Assembly (NCBI GenBank): GCA_937885015.1
Contig: CALAAS010000044.1
Span: forward strand, 1-56,716
Origin: an uncultured Clostridium sp.
Lineage (GTDB): Bacteria > Bacillota > Clostridia > Lachnospirales > Lachnospiraceae
Reading direction: 5' to 3'
Length of the DNA: 56,716 nucleotides
Part shown: positions 42,701 through 51,446 of the stretch, piece by piece
How the letters are laid out: each line of letters begins with the position of its first letter
Numbering within the stretch: the stretch's first letter is position 1
Translations under genes and position numbers: made by a program
Notes under the pieces: generated by a model
Seen by the model: the letters and a program-made list of their open reading frames with translations, nothing else
What the model was told of the DNA's origin: nothing
Databases searched by the model: none

Positions 42701-43625
42701 GCTGGAAATCCATCTGAGCCTGGCTGCCAGAGCGCTTGGTTTCAATGTATCGACTCCGATTTTTGACGGTGCAAACGAGATTGATATTCAGGATACCCTG
42801 GAGCTGGCAAACGATTATGTGAACACTTCCTGGGAAGAGTTTGAAGAGAAATATAAAGATAAAGTTGATCCGAGAGTTATGGAGTATCTGGGGACTCACC
42901 TGGAGCACAGAGCTCTCTGGAAGGGAGTGCCTCTGGGCCGTGACGGTAAGGTAAGACTTCGCGACGGCCGGACGGGAGAATACTTTGACAGTCCCGTTAC
43001 CATTGGCCACATGCATTACCTGAAGCTGCATCATCTGGTTGATGATAAGATCCACGCCCGTTCTACGGGACCATACTCTCTGGTTACCCAGCAGCCTCTG
43101 GGCGGTAAAGCTCAGTTCGGCGGCCAGCGTTTCGGTGAGATGGAGGTGTGGGCTCTGGAGGCATATGGCGCTTCCTATACGCTGCAGGAGATTCTTACTG
43201 TGAAGTCGGATGATGTGGTAGGCCGTGTGAAGACGTATGAGGCCATTATCAAAGGCGAGAATATTCCGGAGCCGGGAATTCCCGAGTCCTTCAAGGTACT
43301 CTTAAAAGAGCTCCAGTCCCTCGGTCTGGATGTGAGAGTGCTGCGTGAGGATGGTTCTGAAGTAGAGATGACGGAAAATATTGATTATGGCGATACTGAT
43401 ATTCGATCGATTCTGGAGAGTGATGACCGCCGTTATTCTCAGAATGAATCCTTTGGAAGCTATGGCTATCAGGAACAGGAATTTAAAGACGGAGAGCTGG
43501 CTGCCGTTGAAGAAGAGCCGGGCGATGACGATTATACGGATGATACGGATGATTTCGCAGACAGCAGCTTTGCCGGCGAGTTCGACGGAGATTCTGCCGA
43601 CGATTTTTCTGATAACGAAGAATAA
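39729..43625 (+). CDS. rpoB: DNA-directed RNA polymerase subunit beta
   Basis: 1298-aa beta subunit of RNA polymerase. The rifampicin region [37 protein letters not shown] has the wild-type Asp, His and Ser at the usual resistance positions. [29 protein letters not shown] and [24 protein letters not shown] are intact. The C-terminus adds a strongly acidic tail ([16 protein letters not shown] and on). GTG at 39717 is in frame; MEKSRMRP from ATG 39729 with AGGGGTG upstream matches the expected start. Followed by rpoC after 22 bases. Confidence 0.98.
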   Translation: [1298 protein letters not shown]

Positions 43626-43647
43626 TGGATAGAAGGGAGTACCGCTC

Positions 43648-46600
43648 ATGCCAGAGACAAATGAAACTTATCAACCATTGACATTTGACGCGATCAAGAT
43701 CGGTTTGGCATCCCCTGAAAAGATCCTGGAGTGGTCTCACGGCGAGGTTAAAAAGCCGGAGACCATCAACTACAGAACCCTGAAACCGGAGAAGGACGGC
43801 CTGTTCTGTGAGAGGATTTTCGGACCCAGCAAGGACTGGGAATGCCATTGTGGTAAATATAAAAAAATCAGATATAAAGGCGTAATCTGTGACCGGTGTG
43901 GCGTTGAGGTTACCAAAGCCAGCGTGCGAAGAGAGCGTATGGGCCATATCGCACTGGCTGCGCCGGTGTCTCATATCTGGTACTTTAAGGGAATCCCCAG
44001 CCGGATGGGACTGATTCTCGATATTTCTCCCAGAACGCTGGAGAAGGTGCTGTATTTTGCTTCTTATATTGTTCTGGACCCGGGTCAGACCAGCCTGCAG
44101 TTAAAGCAGGTGCTTTCGGAGAAGGAATACCGGGATGAGATTGAAAAATATGGCTATGGCGCATTCCGTGTGGGAATGGGCGCAGAGGCGATTCAGGAGC
44201 TTCTGCAGGCCATTGATCTGGAGAAGGATTCCGAGGATCTCAGAAACCAGCTGAAGGATGCCACCGGCCAGAAACGGGCGCGGATTATCAAGCGTCTGGA
44301 GGTGGTTGAGGCATTCCGGAACTCCGGAAATAAGCCGGAGTGGATGATTATGACGGTAATTCCGGTGATCCCGCCGGATATTCGCCCCATGGTGCAGCTG
44401 GACGGCGGACGTTTTGCCACGTCAGACCTGAATGATCTGTACCGGAGAATTATCAACCGCAATAACCGTCTGGCAAGACTGCTGGAGCTGGGAGCGCCGG
44501 ACATCATCGTGCGCAACGAGAAACGTATGCTGCAGGAGGCGGTGGATGCCCTGATTGATAACGGCCGTCGCGGCCGCCCGGTCACAGGACCCGGAAACCG
44601 TGCCCTCAAATCGCTTTCTGATATGTTGAAGGGAAAACAGGGACGGTTCCGTCAGAATCTTCTGGGAAAACGTGTGGACTATTCCGGACGTTCTGTTATC
44701 GTTGTGGGACCGGAGCTGAAGATTTATCAGTGCGGCCTTCCCAAGGAGATGGCGATTGAGCTGTTTAAGCCGTTCGTTATGAAGGAACTGGTTTCCAACG
44801 GAACAGCTCACAATATTAAAAATGCAAAGAAAATGGTAGAGCGTCTTCAGCCGGAAGTATGGGATGTTCTGGAGGATGTTATCAAAGAGCATCCGGTTAT
44901 GTTAAACCGTGCTCCTACGCTGCATCGTCTGGGTATCCAGGCATTTGAGCCGATTCTGGTAGAGGGTAAGGCAATCAAGCTGCATCCGCTGGTATGTACG
45001 GCGTTCAACGCTGACTTCGACGGAGACCAGATGGCGGTACACCTTCCTCTTTCTGTGGAAGCGCAGGCAGAGTGCAGGTTCCTGCTTCTGTCGCCCAACA
45101 ACCTGCTGAAACCTTCAGACGGCGGTCCTGTGGCAGTACCGTCTCAGGATATGGTACTGGGTATTTATTACCTGACCCAGGAGCGCCCGGGAGCTAAGGG
45201 AGAAGGTTCTGCATTCAAGAACGTAAACGAGGCGATCCTTGCCTATGAGAACGGTGTGGTAACGCTCCATACCAGAGTGAAGGTTCGCGTAAGTAAGACG
45301 ATGCCGGATGGCACTGTGAAGTCAGGAATTATCGAATCCACAGTGGGACGTTTCATTTTCAATGAGATTATCCCGCAGGATCTTGGCTTTGTGGACCGCA
45401 GCCAGGAGGGCAATGAACTTCTTCTGGAGGTGGACTTCCATGTTGGAAAGAAACAGTTAAAACAGATTCTGGAGAAAGTTATTAACATTCATGGTGCAAC
45501 TCAGACGGCTGTAACCCTGGATGATATCAAGGCCATTGGCTATAAGTACTCCACACGCGCTGCCATGACGGTATCAATTTCTGATATGACGGTTCCGGAG
45601 AGCAAACCGAAGCTGATTGCGGATGCACAGGCAACGGTTGACCATATTGCCAAAAACTTCCGCCGTGGTCTGATCACAGAGGAAGAACGTTATAAAGAGG
45701 TAATCGAGACCTGGAAGGCAACGGATGATCAGCTGACCCACGATCTGCTGACGGGACTTGACAAATACAACAACATTTACATGATGGCCGACTCCGGAGC
45801 CCGTGGTTCGGATAAGCAGATTAAACAGTTGGCCGGTATGCGAGGTCTGATGGCAGATACGACGGGACACACCATCGAGCTGCCGATCAAGTCCAATTTC
45901 CGTGAGGGTCTGGACGTACTGGAGTACTTCATCTCCGCCCATGGCGCCCGTAAAGGTCTGTCGGATACAGCTCTTCGTACAGCTGACTCCGGATACCTGA
46001 CAAGACGTCTGGTGGACGTTTCCCAGGATCTGATTGTCCGGGAAGATGATTGCTGTGAAGGAAAAGGCGAGATTCCGTTTATGGAAATCAAGGCCTTTAT
46101 GGATGGCCAGGAGACGATTGAGACGCTGCAGGAGCGTATTACAGGGCGGTTTATTGCCGAGACGATTACCGATCCGGATACGGGAGAAGTGGTAATTAAG
46201 GCAAACCATATGTGTACGCCGAAGCGCGCTGCGGCTGTTATGGCAGTTCTCAAGAAGCTGGGCAGAAATTCCGTTAAGATCCGTACGGTTCTGACGTGTA
46301 AATCTCACATTGGTGTATGTGCCAAGTGTTACGGAGCCAACATGGCTACCGGACAGCCGGTACAGGTGGGAGAGGCAGTCGGTATCATCGCAGCCCAGTC
46401 CATCGGTGAGCCTGGTACACAGCTGACCATGCGTACCTTCCATACGGGCGGCGTTGCCGGCGGCGATATCACACAGGGTCTTCCCCGTGTTGAGGAGCTT
46501 TTCGAGGCACGTAAACCCAAGGGTCTTGCCATTATCGCAGAGTTTGGCGGAGTGGCAACCATCAAAGATACAAAGAAAAAGCGTGAGATCATCATTACGG

Positions 46601-47304
46601 ATAACGAGACGGGAAATTCCAAGACCTATCTGATTCCGTATGGCTCTCATATTAAAGTACAGGACGGCGCTTATCTGGAGGCCGGCGATGAACTGACCGG
46701 CGGTAGCGTGAACCCCCATGATATCCTGAAGATTAAGGGTGTCCGGGCGGTACAGGATTACATGATCCAGGAGGTACAGCGCGTATACCGTCTGCAGGGT
46801 GTAGAGATCAACGATAAGCATATCGAGATGATTGTGCGCCAGATGCTGAAGAAGATCAAGGTAGAAGAGAGCGGAGACTCCGATGTACTTCCGGGTACCT
46901 CCATGGCGGTTCTGGATTTCAATGATATGAATGAGGCTCTGATTGCCCAGGGCAAGAAACCGGCAGTGGGCCGTCAGGTTATGCTGGGTATTACAAAAGC
47001 TTCTCTGGCAACGGATTCCTTCCTGTCAGCGGCATCCTTCCAGGAGACAACCAAGGTTCTGACGGAAGCTGCGATCAATGGAAAGGTAGATAAGCTCATT
47101 GGACTGAAGGAGAACGTACTGATTGGTAAGCTGATTCCGGCCGGAACTGGCATGAAGCGGTATCGTTCTATTAAGCTGAACACCGATATTGACGAGGAAG
47201 ATGAAATCATGCTGAGCGAGGAAGACATCGAAGGCGATGATGGTGTGATGCTGGATGAAGCAGAAAAAATCGTTCTCAACGAGGATGAGTTTGGCGAAGA
47301 GTAA
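43648..47304 (+). CDS. rpoC: DNA-directed RNA polymerase subunit beta'
   Basis: 1218-aa beta' subunit. Zinc-binding CHCGKYKKIRYKGVICDRCGVEV near the start, catalytic NADFDGDQMAVHLPLS with three aspartates, the trigger-loop region GEPGTQLTMRTFHTGGVAGGDITQGLPRVEELFEAR, and the second zinc site near CEGKGEIPF...CKSHIGVCAKCYG. The last 45 residues are very acidic, as in RpoB. AGAAGGGAG stands before the ATG. Downstream the usual rpsL-rpsG-fusA-tuf genes are absent. Confidence 0.98.
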   Translation: MPETNETYQPLTFDAIKIGLASPEKILEWSHGEVKKPETINYRTLKPEKDGLFCERIFGPSKDWECHCGKYKKIRYKGVICDRCGVEVTKASVRRERMGHIALAAPVSHIWYFKGIPSRMGLILDISPRTLEKVLYFASYIVLDPGQTSLQLKQVLSEKEYRDEIEKYGYGAFRVGMGAEAIQELLQAIDLEKDSEDLRNQLKDATGQKRARIIKRLEVVEAFRNSGNKPEWMIMTVIPVIPPDIRPMVQLDGGRFATSDLNDLYRRIINRNNRLARLLELGAPDIIVRNEKRMLQEAVDALIDNGRRGRPVTGPGNRALKSLSDMLKGKQGRFRQNLLGKRVDYSGRSVIVVGPELKIYQCGLPKEMAIELFKPFVMKELVSNGTAHNIKNAKKMVERLQPEVWDVLEDVIKEHPVMLNRAPTLHRLGIQAFEPILVEGKAIKLHPLVCTAFNADFDGDQMAVHLPLSVEAQAECRFLLLSPNNLLKPSDGGPVAVPSQDMVLGIYYLTQERPGAKGEGSAFKNVNEAILAYENGVVTLHTRVKVRVSKTMPDGTVKSGIIESTVGRFIFNEIIPQDLGFVDRSQEGNELLLEVDFHVGKKQLKQILEKVINIHGATQTAVTLDDIKAIGYKYSTRAAMTVSISDMTVPESKPKLIADAQATVDHIAKNFRRGLITEEERYKEVIETWKATDDQLTHDLLTGLDKYNNIYMMADSGARGSDKQIKQLAGMRGLMADTTGHTIELPIKSNFREGLDVLEYFISAHGARKGLSDTALRTADSGYLTRRLVDVSQDLIVREDDCCEGKGEIPFMEIKAFMDGQETIETLQERITGRFIAETITDPDTGEVVIKANHMCTPKRAAAVMAVLKKLGRNSVKIRTVLTCKSHIGVCAKCYGANMATGQPVQVGEAVGIIAAQSIGEPGTQLTMRTFHTGGVAGGDITQGLPRVEELFEARKPKGLAIIAEFGGVATIKDTKKKREIIITDNETGNSKTYLIPYGSHIKVQDGAYLEAGDELTGGSVNPHDILKIKGVRAVQDYMIQEVQRVYRLQGVEINDKHIEMIVRQMLKKIKVEESGDSDVLPGTSMAVLDFNDMNEALIAQGKKPAVGRQVMLGITKASLATDSFLSAASFQETTKVLTEAAINGKVDKLIGLKENVLIGKLIPAGTGMKRYRSIKLNTDIDEEDEIMLSEEDIEGDDGVMLDEAEKIVLNEDEFGEE

Positions 47305-47320
47305 AACATCTGAAATATAA

Positions 47321-47385
47321 TGGAAAACCTGGATGCCGCAGGACGCTGTGCAGGAATGCATGCGTGCTGAAGGCATCCTTTTCCA
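47321..47385 (+). terminator. Hairpin after rpoC, probable terminator
   Basis: TGGAAAA-CCT-GGATGCC (47321-47337) pairs with GGCATCC-TTTTCCA (47372-47385); the loop holds further self-pairing around GCATGC. Only four T follow the main stem, so termination may be partial. Confidence 0.55.
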
Positions 47386-47432
47386 CATTCAGGGAAATGA
47401 TATTTTGAGGAGAATGGCACGGGAGATCAGGT

Positions 47433-49532
47433 ATGGAACTTAAAAGGAGAAACAGGAGAAGATGGGCGCTGCTGCTTGGCCTTTTGCTTCTTCTTGTTCT
47501 GTTTTTTGTCGCCGATATTGATGAACGATCCGTTGTATCGGTGGAGATTCCAGATGGTGAGGGAATTACAGAAGAAATCACAAAAGGCTGCAGAGTTGTG
47601 CAGACACTGCCTTTTCAGGAAGAAAACGGTGTTTCAGAGAATGGGCACCCTGGCGGCCGCCCGGATATGATTTCGGTATGCTTTTTTACATTTCAGCGGT
47701 CGAATTGCAGCACCCTTACCGTTCGGCTTCTGGAGGATGGAAAGGAAATGGAACGGTGGGAAACAGACAGCCGACGCCTGGAAGACGGAGCTTTTTATCC
47801 ATTCCGAATGAAGAATGACTGGGAGGTACAGGCAGGAAAAACCTATCAGCTGGAGCTTTCTTCCGATGCACAGCCGGGCCAGGGGGTTGCGGCGTGGGTC
47901 AACCAGTCTTCCGGGGTTGGAGGACTTCTGGAAGGAAGGCCGGATGGAATGACGGATGAAACTTCTCTCCGTTTCCGGCTGACTTTTCGGCAGATAAATT
48001 GGGGTTGGTGGGCCTGGGTTGGACTTTTTTATATTGCTTGTTCTGGTATCCTCCTGGCCGTCGGCAGCGGAATGCTTTTAAATGCGGAGAAAAAAACGGG
48101 AAAGCAGAGGAAGACGGAGCGGACAGAACGCCAGTTTCTGGTTTTTTGGATTGGATTCAGCCTTCTTTTTGCCTTCAGCAATACACTCTTTAATGTTCCC
48201 GATGAAATTGCTCATTTTTATCGGGCTTTCGAGATAGCACAGGGACATGTGAGTTCGATTCTGGATGAATCTGCATTTATTGTGGGAAGAGAACTTCCCA
48301 TTGGAGGGGATCTGAATGTTCTCCGGGAAAGTTGGCCATCGTTCATGGGAAACTTGGGAGTGAGGGAGAGTTCAGAGCCGGTGTTCCGGAGCTTTTTCAA
48401 TACAGCCTTGTATGCTCCGGTCTCTTATCTGCCCCAGGCAGCCGGAATTGCTGCTGCGCGCCTGGTAACAGACCGTTTGGCTCTGATTGCCTATAGCGGT
48501 CGCTTTTTCAACTGGCTGCTCATTACAGTGCTGCTTTGGGGATCTGTCCGGATTCTTCCGCGGGGAAAACGTTTTACCGTTCTTTTTCTTCTGATGCCTA
48601 TGAATCTACAGGAAGCATTTTCACTGGCTCCGGATGGAATGACGACGGCGCTGGCTGTGTTTATGGCGGCGCTTGTTATGGCACTGCGGGAGAAATGGAG
48701 GATGGCAGGCGGTGAAATGGAAAGCGGGGAAATATCAGTCGGGAAAAGAGAAAGCGGCGGAGAGAAGGCGTATACCCAAAAGGGATACAGTAAAAAGGGA
48801 CTTGGCAAAAAGGGAATCCTGGCCGTTTTGTATGGCCTGGCGATCGTGATCAGCCTTCACAAGATCGTATATCTGCCTCTGTGCCTGATGTACCTGCTGG
48901 TTCCGGATGAGGTGTTTGGCGGCAAAAAAAAGAAAGTTTTGCACGGATTTTTCATGGCGATTCTGGTATCAGCGGTCAGCCTTCTGTGGCTTTCTCACTG
49001 CGGGGGATTTATGGTCAAACAGGGGACAGACGGGGCACTGCAGCTGCAGTATATCTTGAGTCATCCATTTCAGTATCTTTTGACAGTCCTGCGCAGTCTC
49101 ACATGGCTGTCTGGTGACTGGCTGGAAGGAATGGCGGGACGACATCTGGCCTGGCTTAATGTGGCTGTGCCGGAGTTGTTGATTATGGCTATGCTGGGCA
49201 GGATTTTTCTGGAACTTGCATCGGATGGGACGCGGGGACAGAGCGCGCCTTTGGAACGCGGTATTCTGATTTTTATGGTAAGCTCCATCGTGATATTGAT
49301 CTGTACCAGCCTCTATATGCAGTGGACGCCCTTGTACAGCCTGAATGTGGAAGGTATTCAGGGAAGGTATTTTCTTCCGCTTCTCTTGCCGCTTTACATG
49401 GCTGTGTGGCCGAGAGAAAGTGGAGGGGTAATGAGGGAAAAGTTATGTACCTTTGGCGATGGGGTTCTGTTGACGGCCATAAATCTGACTGGATGCCTGG
49501 AACTGCTATTATCCTGCTGTGGAGTATGGTAA
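47433..49532 (+). CDS. DUF2142 family membrane protein, GT-C-like
   Basis: 699 aa. N-terminal helix (about 11-27), a beta-rich outer domain up to residue 185, then about ten membrane helices. Family marks of DUF2142: NTLFNVPDEIAHFYRAFEIAQGHV after the second hydrophobic segment, with an acidic DE as in GT-C enzymes, and the late VEGIQGRYFLPLLLPLYMAVWP. Family members occur with surface-polysaccharide genes and probably transfer lipid-linked sugars. Here it stands alone between rpoC and an amidase gene. A Lys/Gly-rich cytoplasmic loop (KAYTQKGYSKKGLGKKG) is unusual. Confidence 0.82.
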   Translation: MELKRRNRRRWALLLGLLLLLVLFFVADIDERSVVSVEIPDGEGITEEITKGCRVVQTLPFQEENGVSENGHPGGRPDMISVCFFTFQRSNCSTLTVRLLEDGKEMERWETDSRRLEDGAFYPFRMKNDWEVQAGKTYQLELSSDAQPGQGVAAWVNQSSGVGGLLEGRPDGMTDETSLRFRLTFRQINWGWWAWVGLFYIACSGILLAVGSGMLLNAEKKTGKQRKTERTERQFLVFWIGFSLLFAFSNTLFNVPDEIAHFYRAFEIAQGHVSSILDESAFIVGRELPIGGDLNVLRESWPSFMGNLGVRESSEPVFRSFFNTALYAPVSYLPQAAGIAAARLVTDRLALIAYSGRFFNWLLITVLLWGSVRILPRGKRFTVLFLLMPMNLQEAFSLAPDGMTTALAVFMAALVMALREKWRMAGGEMESGEISVGKRESGGEKAYTQKGYSKKGLGKKGILAVLYGLAIVISLHKIVYLPLCLMYLLVPDEVFGGKKKKVLHGFFMAILVSAVSLLWLSHCGGFMVKQGTDGALQLQYILSHPFQYLLTVLRSLTWLSGDWLEGMAGRHLAWLNVAVPELLIMAMLGRIFLELASDGTRGQSAPLERGILIFMVSSIVILICTSLYMQWTPLYSLNVEGIQGRYFLPLLLPLYMAVWPRESGGVMREKLCTFGDGVLLTAINLTGCLELLLSCCGVW

Positions 49533-49598
49533 TGGACGATAAAGACAGAACGCAGCGTGGGTGTTATTAAATTGTAAGAAAGTGATGCTGCGATTTTC

Positions 49599-49627
49599 TT
49601 GAAGGGGCGGGAAAAAGTGATTATAAT
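49599..49627 (+). promoter_or_regulatory. Promoter for the amidase gene
   Basis: TTGAAG (49599-49604), 17-base spacer, TATAAT (49622-49627); start near 49634, leader about 88 bases. Confidence 0.65.
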
Positions 49628-49721
49628 ATAAAGAAAACCAGAACAGAAAAGAAAGGCGGCCAGTTAGGAAGGCTGCACTTTTACCCTGTCAGTGGAGAAG
49701 AGATAAAGGAGAACTGGAATT

Positions 49722-50849
49722 ATGGCAATATATGGACTGAAAAAAATAAAGCACAAGGCCGGAACGGCTGCAGCTGCAGTTGTACTGTCTGCATTGCTGG
49801 CGCAGACAGCGTTTGCCGGGGATGCGGTTTATGTAAACTGTGATGTGCTCCGCTGCCGTACTTCTGCTGAAATGCGGGAGGATAATGTTGCATCAAACCT
49901 TTATTATGGAGAAAAACTGGAGCGAGTGGGAACAGAGGGACAGTGGACGGCAATTATGAAGAATGGGACGAAATACTATGTTTCTTCTGCATACCTGACC
50001 ACAAAGCAGCCTACTGGAAACAAGTCTGCTTCCTCCGCTGTTTCCGGTGGCGCAGATTCCGATGCGGCTGCATCTGGCACGAACCAGGGGCAGGGAAAAC
50101 AAGTTGGCCTGTCATCCTCCTACCGGTATGCGGAATTTTCTAAAATTAACAGTGGTTCAGCCGTTCTCTATAAAACGGCGGCAGCGAAAAAGAAAAATAA
50201 GACAGTTTGTGTCAACGCAGGACATGGAACCAAAGGAGGCAGCAGTGTAAAGACGCAGTGCCATCCGGACGGTACGGCCAAGGTCACGGGAGGGACTACA
50301 AAGGCAGGGGCAACCAGCGCCGTTGCTGTTTCCAGCGGAATGACATTTTTAGACGGAACCCCGGAAAGCCGGGTTACGCTGTCCATGGCCAAGATTCTGA
50401 AAGACAAGCTGCTGCAGGCAGGATACGATGTCCTGATGATTCGGGAGAGTGACGATGTTCAGCTGGACAATATCGCCCGGACTGTCATTGCCAATAACAA
50501 TGCGGACTGCCATATTGCGCTCCACTGGGATTCCACCGAGAGCGACAAGGGGGCCTTTTATATGAGTGTTCCAAATCACAGTACCTACCGGGCCATGGAA
50601 CCGGTGGCATCCCACTGGGAGCAGCATCATGAACTGGGAAATGCCCTTATAGGCGGACTTCGAAATGCGGGGGTTAAGATTTATTCCGGAGGCAGCATGG
50701 AGATGGATCTGACGCAGACCTCCTATTCGACGATTCCCAGTGTGGATATCGAGTTGGGGGATAAAAAGTCTGATTATTCGGAGGCAACGCTGTCAAAATT
50801 GGGCGATGGTCTGGTGAATGGTGTGAATGCATTTTTTGAAAATCAGTAG
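49722..50849 (+). CDS. Secreted N-acetylmuramoyl-L-alanine amidase with SH3 domain
   Basis: 375 aa. Signal peptide 1-32 (ALLAQTAFAG), bacterial SH3-type domain about 35-95 (VYVNCDVLRCRTSAEM...GQWTAIMKNGTKYYVSSAYL), a Ser/Gly/Ala linker, and an Amidase_3 domain from about 160 to the end. Zinc/catalytic residues: H168 in NAGHG, E215 in TPESRVTL, H264 (or H268) in CHIALHWDS and E344 in SVDIELGD. It cleaves the bond between muramic acid and the stem peptide in the wall; spore or growth role not decided. Own promoter at 49599-49627. Confidence 0.93.
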   Translation: MAIYGLKKIKHKAGTAAAAVVLSALLAQTAFAGDAVYVNCDVLRCRTSAEMREDNVASNLYYGEKLERVGTEGQWTAIMKNGTKYYVSSAYLTTKQPTGNKSASSAVSGGADSDAAASGTNQGQGKQVGLSSSYRYAEFSKINSGSAVLYKTAAAKKKNKTVCVNAGHGTKGGSSVKTQCHPDGTAKVTGGTTKAGATSAVAVSSGMTFLDGTPESRVTLSMAKILKDKLLQAGYDVLMIRESDDVQLDNIARTVIANNNADCHIALHWDSTESDKGAFYMSVPNHSTYRAMEPVASHWEQHHELGNALIGGLRNAGVKIYSGGSMEMDLTQTSYSTIPSVDIELGDKKSDYSEATLSKLGDGLVNGVNAFFENQ

Positions 50850-50894
50850 CGGTACGTGATATCATAACCATAATACGAATAGAGGAGAACAGAT

Positions 50895-51314
50895 ATGGCA
50901 TTTGCGGCATTTACAATTTTTTCAGCTTACATGGGATTTATTATTGCCTGGTACATTTTTCAGATTATTGCCTGCTGGAGCGTTTTTTCAAAAGCCGGGC
51001 AGGCGGGATGGAAATCTTTGATCCCAATTTATAATACGTATGTGCTGTTCCGGATCAGCTGGGAGACACGATTTTTCTGGTACGGAATGCTGTTAAGCGT
51101 TGGCGGGGCAATGTTTTCAGCTCTTGGAGGCTTGTTTGGCGTGCTTGGCTGGCTGTTGCTTGTGGGAAATATGCTGATTCAGCTGATGAACAGTTACAGA
51201 TTGTCTCTGGCCTTTGGGCATGGAGTGGGTTTTGCCCTGGGACTTGTCTTTTTAAACCCGATTTTTATGCTGATTTTAGGACTTGGAAAATCCCAGTATT
51301 TTGGGCCTCAGTAA
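50895..51314 (+). CDS. DUF5684 membrane protein
   Basis: 139 aa with about four membrane helices. The conserved AGQAGWKSLIPIYNTYVLFRISW after the first helices and the FGHGVGFALGLVFLNPIFMLILGLGKSQY end are the marks of DUF5684, a family sometimes fused or linked to signal peptidase-like proteins; its role is unknown. GAGGAGAAC lies before the ATG. It begins 45 bases after the amidase stop and may share its transcript. Confidence 0.8.
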   Translation: MAFAAFTIFSAYMGFIIAWYIFQIIACWSVFSKAGQAGWKSLIPIYNTYVLFRISWETRFFWYGMLLSVGGAMFSALGGLFGVLGWLLLVGNMLIQLMNSYRLSLAFGHGVGFALGLVFLNPIFMLILGLGKSQYFGPQ

Positions 51315-51352
51315 AAAGTCCCCGGTAAAAAGAAAACAGATTTAGAAAAAGG

Positions 51353-51427
51353 ACAGATCCTCTTTTGGACAGGTGAGTAGTGCTGGAAAAGCACTTTTCC
51401 CTTTGCCCAAAGGGGATCTGTGTTTTT
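51353..51427. terminator. Terminator between DUF5684 and the Rpn-like gene
   Basis: ACAGATCC (51353-51360) pairs with GGATCTGT (51414-51421), extended by CTTTTGG/CCCAAAGG; GTTTTTG follows. A second hairpin AGTGCT/AGCACT lies in the loop. The AAAAAGG left of the stem gives a T-run for the minus-strand gene too. Confidence 0.75.
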
Positions 51428-51446
51428 GTGTTGGTGCATTCTGTAT

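Noticed and set aside
45574..46821. Long minus-strand frame of 415 codons inside rpoC
   Set aside because: Shadow of rpoC for the same reasons.
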